The notes beneath the pieces were generated by a model. It saw only the letters and a program-made list of their open reading frames with translations, was not told where the DNA came from and made no database searches. Source: Alphaproteobacteria bacterium (GTDB taxonomy: Bacteria > Pseudomonadota > Alphaproteobacteria > Rhodobacterales > Rhodobacteraceae). Taken from it: a stretch of DNA of 64,000 nt. Positions within the stretch are counted from its first letter, which is position 1. Each line of letters opens with the position of its first letter. The position numbers and the translations under genes are program-made. Shown here piece by piece: positions 54,321 to 63,225 of this stretch. The DNA is taken from positions 1 to 64,000 of the forward strand of contig JAAAPD010000037.1 of assembly GCA_009908505.1 (NCBI GenBank), written 5' to 3'.

Positions 54321-55052
54321 CTAGCCAGCGTCACCCATGGCATAGATCACCACGATGCTGGCCGAGAGCGTGATCTCGCCCGCTGCGACCGGCACGTCGG
54401 CCTGGGCGCGCGACAGGCTGGCCTCCATCGCCATGGGTTCGGCGCGCACCGGGCTGTAGCCGCCGGTGCCCTGCTCGTTCAGGCTGATCATCTGGCCCAG
54501 GGCGACCCCGCCCGCCTCGGCATAAAGCGCGGCGCGGCGGCGGGCATCGGCCACGGCCGCGCGCCGGGCCGCATCCTCGTGCGCCTGCGGATCCTTCAGG
54601 CCGAAACTGACCCCGGACAGGGTATTGGCCCCCTCGTTCACCGCCGCGGTGATCAGGCCGCCCAGCCTGTCCAGGTCGTTGACCGTGACGGAAATGGAAT
54701 TCAGCGCGGCATAGCCCGTGATCTGGCGCTGCCCCGAAATCAGCTGTTGCGCATAGATCGGGTTCAGCCGCAGCGCGCCGGTCTGGATATCGCCCGGCTC
54801 GACGCCTTCCTCGTCCAGCATGGCCAGGATGGCCTGCGTCGCCGCGCTGGCCTCGTCCAGGGCCTCGCCCGTGGTCTCGGCCTCGGCGCGTACGGCCAGG
54901 CGCACCGTGGCCATGTCGGGCGCCACCTCGATTTCACCGCGGCCATTCACGGTCAGGGTGCGCAGGGTCTCCGGCGCAGTCTGGGCCTGGGCGGCCAGCG
55001 CCGTCAGGGTCAGGCATAGTGCAAGAAGGCTCAGGCGGGCGAGACGGATCAT
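54321..55052 (-). CDS. SIMPL-domain (DUF541) periplasmic protein
   Basis: A 243-residue secreted protein with signal peptide MIRLARLSLLALCLTLTALAAQA. The DUF541 pattern is clear: LTVNGRGEIEVAPDMATVRL, ILAMLDEEGVEPGDIQTGAL, GYAALNSISVTVNDLDRLGG, and AAVADARRRAALYAEAGGVA with LGQMISLNE. Members (E. coli YggE) are linked to oxidative-stress tolerance, but the mechanism is unclear. It is transcribed divergently from the 976-residue gene. Confidence 0.9.
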   Translation of the reverse strand: MIRLARLSLLALCLTLTALAAQAQTAPETLRTLTVNGRGEIEVAPDMATVRLAVRAEAETTGEALDEASAATQAILAMLDEEGVEPGDIQTGALRLNPIYAQQLISGQRQITGYAALNSISVTVNDLDRLGGLITAAVNEGANTLSGVSFGLKDPQAHEDAARRAAVADARRRAALYAEAGGVALGQMISLNEQGTGGYSPVRAEPMAMEASLSRAQADVPVAAGEITLSASIVVIYAMGDAG

Positions 55053-55221
55053 GGGAAACCTCGGTCTTGTAACAGCATTGCCAGCCCCTTATGGCGCAAA
55101 CCCGCCCGCGGTGCGCCGGTTTTTTCGGCAGGTGCTTGGCGTGGGCGAAAGCTTGCTGTAGCGTCCCGCCAGAAGTCGCGTGGGCATTTTCTCTGCGCGC
55201 GCGGGATGTTAATCGGCGGAC

Positions 55222-58152
55222 ATGAAACCGAACTTCGCTCTTTCCCTTTCCTTCGAGGGCCTGCGCCTCATGCACCGGGCTGAAGGTGGCTGGGCGCTGG
55301 TGGGCGAGGTCGCGTTGGACGATCCCGACCTGTCCGGTGCCCTGGCCCGGTTGCGCGCCATTGCCGGCCGGCTCGAACCTGGCGGCATCGCCACCAAGGT
55401 TTTGCTGCCCGACGCGCAGATCAAGTACCTTTCGCTGGACGGCACCCAGGCCGATGACGCCGATGTGCGCGCGGCGCTGGATGGCGTCACGCCCTATTCG
55501 CTGGACGATCTGGCCTATGATTATTCCAAGGGCGGCGGACGCACCCATATTGCCGCGGTCGCCCGTGAAACCCTGGACGAGGCCGAGTCCTTCGCGCTCG
55601 AACATGATTTCAACCCGGTGAGTTTCGTCGCCGTTCCCGACCCCTTCACCTTTGTCGGTGAGCCGTTCTTCGGCCCGGCACGGGCGGCCGCCGGGCAGGA
55701 TATCGAACGCGATGACGCGCCGGTGACGGTTGTCGGACGGGTGGACGACCCGTCCCAGGAGTTGCCCACCGACACAGACAAGGCGGCCCCGGAGAGCCCG
55801 CCATCCGCGGTCGCGCCCGAGACCGAGACATCCTTGGACGAGATGGAGCCCCCGGCCCCGGTCGCGGCGGACGAGGCCGATCCGCAGCAGGACGCCGGAC
55901 CCGAACAGGCGGCAACCGGCACGGACGACGGCGGCCCTGCCCCGGGGAATGACGACAGCGCCGCCGGGCCCGGCGACGATCTGCCCGCCTTCGGGTCGCA
56001 CCGGTCCGACGATCCGGCAGCAGATGCGGCCCCGCCGCCCGTTGCGCCGGACATCACATCGCCGCCGCAGAGCGAGGCCGAGGAGGAGTCCCCCGCCGAA
56101 GAGCCTGTGCCGCTGTTCGGGTCGCGGCGTACGCCGCCGCCGCTTGTCGCCACGCGGGACGATGCCGGCACGGCGCCGCCGCTCAGCTTTGCCCCCGGTG
56201 CGGCGCCAGAACCGGTGAACCCGGTGCCCGACACCCTGGCCGCCGACGAACCGGCCCCGGCGGACGAGGCGCCCCCGGTCACCGGCCAGGCGCCCGAAAC
56301 CGTGCCCGAAGAGACCGCACCGGCCCTGGCAGCATCGCTGAGCGCCACGCCCGGCCCGTCTGTCGAAACCGCCCCGGAACCGGTACGCGATGCGCCACGC
56401 GGCCCCGGACTGTTCCGCAGCCGTCGCATGGCCCGCCGCCCCGAAACCGGCGCCAAGACAGAACCCGCCAACACCGCTACCGCGCAGGACGAACGCAACC
56501 GCATGACGGTCTTCGGCGCGCGCAAGCCCGCCAAGCCACCGCGAGAGATCGGCGGCAAGCCGCGTTTCCTCGGGCTGATCCTGACGGCGCTTCTGATCCT
56601 CTTTATGCTGGCCGTGGCTGCGCTTGCGGCCTTCAACGAGGAAACCCTGTCACGTTGGTTCGGTTGGGGCGACGAGACGGTCCAGACCGCCGCCATGCCG
56701 AAGGACGTGCCAACGGCCGATCCCGCCGCCCCCGCGCAACCCGAGGCCGAGGCCCCGGAAGACCCGGATGATACGGCCCCGGAGGTGGCCGCCGCTCCGG
56801 CGTCCGACGCGACGGAGGACATGGCCCCGGATACGCTCGGGGCCGAAACGGACCGCGCGCCGGTGGGAACGGTCCTCTCTCCTGCCGAGGCACAACGCAT
56901 CTACGCCGCCACCGGCGTCTGGCAGAGGGCCCCGCGCATCCCCGACACGCCGAACGGCCAGCCCCTGGACGAGATCGCCGTCTCGGACGGGTTCGCAACG
57001 CCCGGTCGCCGCCCACCGGGCGGCCTGCCCGAGAACGCAGCCCAGGACGCGGTGATCGCCGCGCCGATCAACCCGCCCGCCCCCGACACCGAGTTCGATT
57101 TCGGCCCCGACGGTTTCGTGGTGGCCACGCCCGAGGGCACCCAGACGCCAGACGGTATCCTGGTCTTCGCCGCGACCCCGGACCTGACGCCGCCACCGCG
57201 CCCGGGCACCGAAGCGCCCGAACGCACGGTACTGGAACAGCTGGCCCCGTTCATCCCCGACGGCGCCGAGACCCGAACCGATGCGCAAGACGGTATCGTG
57301 GTAGTTGCCGCCGCGCCGCTGGTGGAACCGCCGGTGCGGCCCGGCACGGTGGCGCCCGATACAGATAGTGAGGCGGCGCAGGATACCCCGCCTGCGGAGG
57401 CGGCGCCGCAGGAAGAGGGCCTAGTGGTCATCACCGGCGCGCCGCCTCTGCAACCGCCCGCGCGGCCCGGCACCGACCCGGCCCCGGCCCCCGATACGCC
57501 GCTCGAAGAAGGCCTGAACCTCATCGAGGGCACGCCGCCGCTGACCCCACCGGCGCGCCCGGTCGCCTTTGCCGCCTTCGCCATGGCGCCCGGCGATCTG
57601 ACCCGGCAGGAGGCCGCCGCGCTGCGCCCGCGGCCGCGCCCGGCGGGCCTGGCCCTGACCGAGGCTCCGACACCCGAGCAGGAGGACGCCGCGGCGGCGC
57701 CGCAGGACCAGGCGTCGCTTGCGCTGTCGGCCGAGATCGCCGCGGCGGTGCAGGCGGCGGCCGCCCGGCCCGACCCCTTTGCCGGCGCCACGGCCCAGGC
57801 CCCCGCGGCCAGCCTGCGCCCCGACACGCGGCCGCGCAATTTCGACCGGGTCGTAGCCAATGCCCGCCCCGCCCCCGCGGTTGCCCAGCCGGCGCGGCCC
57901 TCGGGGCCGACCACCACCAGCGTCGCCCGCGCCGCGACCGAACAGAACGCGATCAACCTGCGTCGGGTGAACCTGATCGGGGTCTACGGGTCCTCCAATG
58001 ATCGCCGGGCACTGGTGCGCCTGTCGAACGGGCGCTATTCGCGCGTCACCGTGGGCGACCGGCTGGATGGTGGCCGGGTTCGGGCCATCGGTGCCAGCTC
58101 CCTGATCTACGTGAAGCGGGGCCGGCAGATCACCCTGGACGTCGGCGGTTGA
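55222..58152 (+). CDS. Large bitopic protein: PilM/GspL-like N-terminus, GspC/PilP-like C-terminus
   Basis: A 976-residue protein of very unusual composition. Residues 1-150 look like the cytoplasmic actin-like domain of GspL/PilM proteins (NFALSLSFEGLRLMHRAEGG, KVLLPDAQIKYLSLDG). Then comes a long acidic, Pro/Ala-rich region to about residue 440, one membrane helix (FLGLILTALLILFMLAVAAL, about 448-470), and a second Pro/Ala-rich region. The latter contains four copies of a motif like (D/E)G-x4-A-x-P-x-L-x-PPxRPGT (around 644, 690, 732 and 763). Residues about 916-976 resemble a GspC/PilP homology domain: LIGVYGSSNDRRALVRLSNG, YSRVTVGDRLDGGRVRAIGA. No other secretion or pilus gene is near. 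Domain calls are by pattern only. Confidence 0.65.
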   Translation: MKPNFALSLSFEGLRLMHRAEGGWALVGEVALDDPDLSGALARLRAIAGRLEPGGIATKVLLPDAQIKYLSLDGTQADDADVRAALDGVTPYSLDDLAYDYSKGGGRTHIAAVARETLDEAESFALEHDFNPVSFVAVPDPFTFVGEPFFGPARAAAGQDIERDDAPVTVVGRVDDPSQELPTDTDKAAPESPPSAVAPETETSLDEMEPPAPVAADEADPQQDAGPEQAATGTDDGGPAPGNDDSAAGPGDDLPAFGSHRSDDPAADAAPPPVAPDITSPPQSEAEEESPAEEPVPLFGSRRTPPPLVATRDDAGTAPPLSFAPGAAPEPVNPVPDTLAADEPAPADEAPPVTGQAPETVPEETAPALAASLSATPGPSVETAPEPVRDAPRGPGLFRSRRMARRPETGAKTEPANTATAQDERNRMTVFGARKPAKPPREIGGKPRFLGLILTALLILFMLAVAALAAFNEETLSRWFGWGDETVQTAAMPKDVPTADPAAPAQPEAEAPEDPDDTAPEVAAAPASDATEDMAPDTLGAETDRAPVGTVLSPAEAQRIYAATGVWQRAPRIPDTPNGQPLDEIAVSDGFATPGRRPPGGLPENAAQDAVIAAPINPPAPDTEFDFGPDGFVVATPEGTQTPDGILVFAATPDLTPPPRPGTEAPERTVLEQLAPFIPDGAETRTDAQDGIVVVAAAPLVEPPVRPGTVAPDTDSEAAQDTPPAEAAPQEEGLVVITGAPPLQPPARPGTDPAPAPDTPLEEGLNLIEGTPPLTPPARPVAFAAFAMAPGDLTRQEAAALRPRPRPAGLALTEAPTPEQEDAAAAPQDQASLALSAEIAAAVQAAAARPDPFAGATAQAPAASLRPDTRPRNFDRVVANARPAPAVAQPARPSGPTTTSVARAATEQNAINLRRVNLIGVYGSSNDRRALVRLSNGRYSRVTVGDRLDGGRVRAIGASSLIYVKRGRQITLDVGG

Positions 58153-58159
58153 GCCGCGC

Positions 58160-58851
58160 TTAGGGACAGGTCAGGCTGTCGGGACCGGTATAGGGGCCGA
58201 CATCCCGGCTGATCAGCGCACCGTCCTCCATGCGGGTGGCCAGCACCCGGGACCAGGCCGCACCGGCCGTGAAGATTTCAGGCCCCGCACCGCAATCGAA
58301 TACGCCCCCCTCGATCGAGGCCACGCCGAAGCGGTGGTTGGTATGGCCCGGCGCGGCGGCCTCCTCCAACAAGCGCCAGCCGGGGCCGACCTCGATCACC
58401 CGAAGCACGCGGGCCAGGTGCGGCCGGTCCACATAGGCGATCTCGATCCGGCCGTCGCCGTCCAGGTCGGAGATCCCGGCAATCGCCAGCCAGCGATTCC
58501 GGGTGCCGATATGATCGGTCTCGGCCAGCTTTCCGGTGCTGTCATATATCGCCACCGACGCCCCCGCCGTCATGTCGGTTTCGATCACCACCACCTCGAG
58601 GGTCCCATCCCCGTCGAGATCGGCCAGGCGCGGCGCGAGATCCTCGAATACGTGGTCGGCGGGCAGCGTCAGCCGGGCCGTGCGGCCATCTGCCAGCGGC
58701 ATGGCCAGACCGCCCCATTCCACCGGATCACCGAAAACGCCGTGCGGATAACGCTCGGTCGGGCCGAAATAGGATGCGCCTACGATTTCGTCGGCCAAAC
58801 CCGCCCCGGGCTCCAGAAGCGCCGCAAGAAGGGCGATGACCGCAGGGCGCA

Positions 58852-58852
<1 letters not shown>
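58160..58852 (-). CDS. Secreted FG-GAP/VCBS repeat protein
   Basis: A 230-residue secreted protein (signal peptide MRPAVIALLAALLEPGAGLA). Two calcium-type repeats are plain: APRLADLDGDGTLEVVVIET and AGISDLDGDGRIEIAYVDRP (DxDxDG loops), in a beta-propeller-like arrangement. Ligand unknown. The start overlaps the ferredoxin stop by one base (TGATG), so both come from one transcript. It ends 7 nt from the stop of the convergent 976-residue gene. Confidence 0.85.
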
Positions 58853-59917
<1,065 letters not shown>

Positions 59918-59933
59918 TCACGTCATGAAAATG

Positions 59934-59955
59934 GGCGCCCCATGAAGCGCCCTTT
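59934..59955. terminator. Candidate bidirectional terminator
   Basis: The stem GGGCGC / GCGCCC has an 8-nt loop, followed by TTT on the plus strand and by ATTTTC on the minus strand. It sits between the convergent lipoprotein gene and the broken GNAT gene. The stem is short and the T-runs weak. Confidence 0.5.
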
Positions 59956-60028
59956 GCAGAGAATGATGCGCGTGAGAACCCGTGCGGGGCCGGGGGGCGA
60001 TGAGCGCTACGAGCCCGAAGCGGACAGT

Positions 60029-60446
60029 TCAGCCTAACTTTTTGAAGAACATCTCGGGATCATCGGCATCCAATCCCTCGATCTCGCCACAGAACTGCCA
60101 GTCCAGTTTGCCCATCAAGCCGCGCATTTTTCGCGTTCGATCGATTGGTCGAAGTCCATAGCTCGGGATGGTCAAGCGCGACGGCTTGAATCAACTCTTG
60201 TCCGACGCCGCGCCGCCGTGAGTCTGGATCGACAATCAGGAGAGAAATAAACACTTTTTCGAAGAAGAATCGGTTATCTACGCAGCAAAATCCAACGATC
60301 TGGCCCTGTTCAAAAGCAAGTTTCAAACCGCCGACTTCAGCCACTGTCGCGATGTATTGGGCTCTTGAACATGTGCTGGTCGCACGCACGTCAATTTGAG
60401 CCGCTGCGGCAATCTCGTCTTCAGTTTTGCTCGTTCGAACCTGCAT
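60029..60446 (-). pseudogene. GNAT acetyltransferase with a +1 frameshift
   Basis: The first part reads as a GNAT protein: MQVRTSKTEDEIAAAAQIDV, LAFEQGQIVGFCC, FISLLIVDPDSRRRGVGQEL (acetyl-CoA loop R-R-G-V-G-Q) and HPELWTSTNRSNAK. At a run of five A on the coding strand (T run at 60127-60131 of the plus strand) the frame is lost. Removing one A restores a natural C-terminus: MRGLMGKLDWQFCGEIEGLD, ADDPEMFFKKLG and a stop at 60031-60029. The restored protein would be about 138 residues. The gene is visibly poorer in G and C than its surroundings. It may be a pseudogene, a sequencing error in a homopolymer, or slippage. Confidence 0.75.
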
Positions 60447-60509
60447 GTCGCCAGTCTTACATCTTTGGGATGATTGGCAGCTTCGTCCTGCAAAGCCGGC
60501 ATTCATCGC

Positions 60510-60543
60510 ATCCAGCACCCGAAGGAATACTCGGGTGCTGGAT
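60510..60543. repeat. Perfect 13-bp inverted repeat
   Basis: ATCCAGCACCCGA and its complement flank an 8-nt spacer. There is no useful T-run on either side, so it is not a normal terminator. It lies between the broken GNAT gene and the protease gene, 104 nt after the protease stop. Confidence 0.6.
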
Positions 60544-60646
60544 CTTTGGCATCGTGTTGCCCTGAACGGCTCTCAACTGCGTGCTGCACCATTCATTGCA
60601 GAAGGCTGGACCCGTCGAGCGCCCGTCGCGTTCACGGCAGGTGCGG

Positions 60647-62113
60647 TCACTCCAGCGAAAGGGCCACGAAGCGCGGCTCGCCGCCGCGGCGGATCAGCAT
60701 CAGGATGGACTTGCGCCCAGCGTCCTGTGCCTCTTCCACGCGGGCCTCGAACTCGTCGATCGAGGTCACCTTCGACTGGTTGGCCTCGGTGATCACGTCC
60801 CCGGCCAGAAGGCCCTTGGCGGCCGCTTCGCTGTCGGCCTCGATTTCGGTGATCACGAGACCCTGCCCGGCGGCCACGCCTAGTTCATCGGCCATGTCCT
60901 CGGTGATCTCGGACAGGGTCATGCCCAGCATGTTGGTGCTGGCCGGTCCGTTCATTTCCGGCTCGTCCTGCGGAAAGGCAGCGGCCGCGGCAGTCTCGCG
61001 CCGGCCAAGCTTGACGGCAAGTTCGACCGTTTCACCGTCCCGCAGCACGGCCACGTCCACGGTCTTGCCCACCGGGCTGTTGCCGACAACGGTGACCAGT
61101 TCGCGGGTATCGGCGACATCGACACCATCGAAGGTCAGGATGATGTCACCGGCCTCGACACCGCCATCGCGGGCCGGGCCATCGGGCACATCGGTGACCA
61201 TGGCGCCGCGCGGCTCGTCCAGCCCGTCGATGGCGCCAATCATGTCCGGCGTCACGTCCTGGATGCGCACGCCCAGCCAGCCGCGCCGGGTTTCGCCGAA
61301 CTCCTTTAGCTGCTCGACCACGTTGGTGACCACGGCCGAGGACATGGCGAAACCGATCCCGATCGAGCCACCATTGGGCGACAGGATCGCGGTGTTCACT
61401 CCGATCACGTCGCCATTCATGTCGAAGAGCGGCCCGCCGGAGTTTCCGCGGTTAATGGCGGCATCGGTCTGGATGTAGTCGTCATAGGTGCCCGCAAGTT
61501 CGCGGTTGCGCGCCGAGACGATCCCCGCGCTCACGGAAAAGCCCTGGCCCAGCGGGTTGCCCATGGCCATGACCCAGTCGCCGACCTCGGCGGTATCGCC
61601 ATCGCTATCGCCAAAGCTGACATAGGAGAGCGGCCGGTCCGCCTCGACCTTGAGCAGGGCGATATCGGTGTTGGGGTCGGTGCCGACCAGCTCGGCCTCG
61701 AGCATCTCGTCGCCGCCGGGGAAGAACTCGATCAGAATTTCGTCGGCCCCCTCGATGACGTGGTTGTTGGTGACGATGAAGCCATCCTCGGAAATCACGA
61801 AACCAGATCCCAGCGCCGAGGAGCGGCGGGGCTGGCCATCATTGAAATCGTTGAAGAAATCTTCGAAGGGCGAGCCTTCGGGCACGATGCCCTGCGGGCC
61901 GGTATTGCCCGCAACCATGGTGGATGTAGTGATGTTCACCACCGCCGGGCTGACCGTTTCGGCCAGCTCGGCGAAGCTGGTGGGACGGTCCTGGGCGGCG
62001 GCCGGGACGATCTGCGCCAACACCATTGCCGCGCCCAGAAACAGCGCAAGAATGGTCGCCTTGAAGGGGCGGTTGTCGGTCTGTTGAATTGCCATTGCTC
62101 TGGAGGTCTTCAC
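60647..62113 (-). CDS. DegP/DegQ-type periplasmic serine protease (Do family)
   Basis: A 488-residue HtrA protease. The signal peptide follows a basic start (KTSRAMAIQQTDNRPFK, then ATILALFLGAAMVLAQIVPA). The catalytic triad is visible: His in VTNNHVIEG, Asp in DPNTDIALLKV, and Ser in INRGNSGGPLFD. Two PDZ domains follow (GWLGVRIQDVTPDM; about residue 400 onward with GLVITEIEADSEAAAKG). It degrades or refolds damaged envelope proteins. I chose GTG 62113, which has AGGGGAG eight bases upstream; ATG 62095 lacks a ribosome-binding site. It is downstream of hflKC, separated by a terminator. Confidence 0.94.
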   Translation of the reverse strand: MKTSRAMAIQQTDNRPFKATILALFLGAAMVLAQIVPAAAQDRPTSFAELAETVSPAVVNITTSTMVAGNTGPQGIVPEGSPFEDFFNDFNDGQPRRSSALGSGFVISEDGFIVTNNHVIEGADEILIEFFPGGDEMLEAELVGTDPNTDIALLKVEADRPLSYVSFGDSDGDTAEVGDWVMAMGNPLGQGFSVSAGIVSARNRELAGTYDDYIQTDAAINRGNSGGPLFDMNGDVIGVNTAILSPNGGSIGIGFAMSSAVVTNVVEQLKEFGETRRGWLGVRIQDVTPDMIGAIDGLDEPRGAMVTDVPDGPARDGGVEAGDIILTFDGVDVADTRELVTVVGNSPVGKTVDVAVLRDGETVELAVKLGRRETAAAAAFPQDEPEMNGPASTNMLGMTLSEITEDMADELGVAAGQGLVITEIEADSEAAAKGLLAGDVITEANQSKVTSIDEFEARVEEAQDAGRKSILMLIRRGGEPRFVALSLE

Positions 62114-62283
62114 TTGGACATCTCCCCTTGTTGTCTGTGTCGCGGCCCGGTCCGAACCGCTCTCTTTTCCGAATGTAGGCCCTGCCCCGGTCAGCGCAAC
62201 GCCAAACACGGATCGGTCATCTGTTTGTGAGCGGATCCGCCCAGGCCGCGCCCCGAACCGTGCCGGTGTCTTCGGTGGATGGC

Positions 62284-62311
62284 AAAAGGGGCGGCTAACA
62301 AGCCGCCCCTT
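62284..62311 (-). terminator. Intrinsic terminator after hflC
   Basis: An 11-bp perfect stem (AAGGGGCGGCT / AGCCGCCCCTT) with loop AACA, followed on the minus strand by TT and G. It is 24 nt past the hflC stop and separates it from the protease gene. Confidence 0.8.
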
Positions 62312-62334
62312 ATCCGGGTGTCGTGTCCTTGGGC

Positions 62335-63225
62335 CTACTGGCCTGCCGCCGCGCCCGACGGTGAGCGCAGATAGTCGAAGAACTCGTGATCGGGGTTCAG
62401 CACGAGGCGCGTGTTGTCCTCTTGCAAGGCCTTCCTATAGGCTTCGAGCGACCTGTAGAACTGGAAGAATTCCTGGTCCTGGTTGAACGCCTCGGCAAAG
62501 ATGTTGTTGCGTCGGGCGTCGGCCTCGCCTTCGATGATGCGGGCCTCGCGTTCCGCCTCCGAGACCAGTTCGACCACCGTCCGGTCGGATTGGGCGCGGA
62601 TCCGCTGGGCCGCTTCGCGGCCGCGGGCGCGTTCGTCCTCGGCCTCGCGTTCACGTTCCGACACCATTCGGCGGAAGGTTTCCGCCAGGTTTTCCGTGGG
62701 CAGGTCGGTGCGCTTGAGCCGCACGTCGACGACGGTCAAGCCCAGTTCGTTGGCATCGCCGACCGCCCCGGAGCGGATGCGCTCCATCAGGGCCGCCCGG
62801 TCTGCCGACAGGATCTCGTCCGAACGGACCGAGCCGAGCACCTCGCGGGTGGTCGCCCGCAGGATCTGTTCCAGCCGGTTGTCGGCCACCGCGATGGCCT
62901 GCACGCCACCGGCACCCGTTGCTTCGCGGAATTGCTCGACATCCTCGATGCGGTAGCGCGCGAAGGCATCCACGATCAGCCGGCGGTCATCCGACGGGAT
63001 GACTTCCTGCTGTTCCATGTCGATGGAAATGATCCGGTCGTCATAGCTGACCACCTGGTCGAGGAACGGCAGCCGGAACGACAGGCCCGGTTCGGTCTTG
63101 ACCTGAACCACCCGGCCAAAGCGCAGCACCAGCGCCTTTTCGCGTTCGTCGACGATGAAGATCGAACTGAGGATGCCGATGAAAACGATCAGCAGGATCG
63201 GGAGAAGAAAGAAAAGTTTACGCAT
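62335..63225 (-). CDS. hflC: HflC, SPFH-domain regulator of FtsH
   Basis: A 296-residue inner membrane protein with one N-terminal helix (KLFFLLPILLIVFIGILSSI) and an SPFH/band 7 domain (FIVDEREKALVLRFGRVVQV, YDDRIISIDMEQQEVIPSDD). A long charged coiled coil follows (about residues 180-250, SEREREAEDERARGREAAQR). With HflK it surrounds FtsH and limits its protease activity. The start shares one base with the hflK stop. Confidence 0.95.
   Translation of the reverse strand: MRKLFFLLPILLIVFIGILSSIFIVDEREKALVLRFGRVVQVKTEPGLSFRLPFLDQVVSYDDRIISIDMEQQEVIPSDDRRLIVDAFARYRIEDVEQFREATGAGGVQAIAVADNRLEQILRATTREVLGSVRSDEILSADRAALMERIRSGAVGDANELGLTVVDVRLKRTDLPTENLAETFRRMVSEREREAEDERARGREAAQRIRAQSDRTVVELVSEAEREARIIEGEADARRNNIFAEAFNQDQEFFQFYRSLEAYRKALQEDNTRLVLNPDHEFFDYLRSPSGAAAGQ

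Noticed and set aside
60029-60646. Integron cassette (attC) around the low-GC GNAT gene
   Set aside because: The 60510-60543 inverted repeat lacks the attC core sites, and no integrase or second cassette is present.
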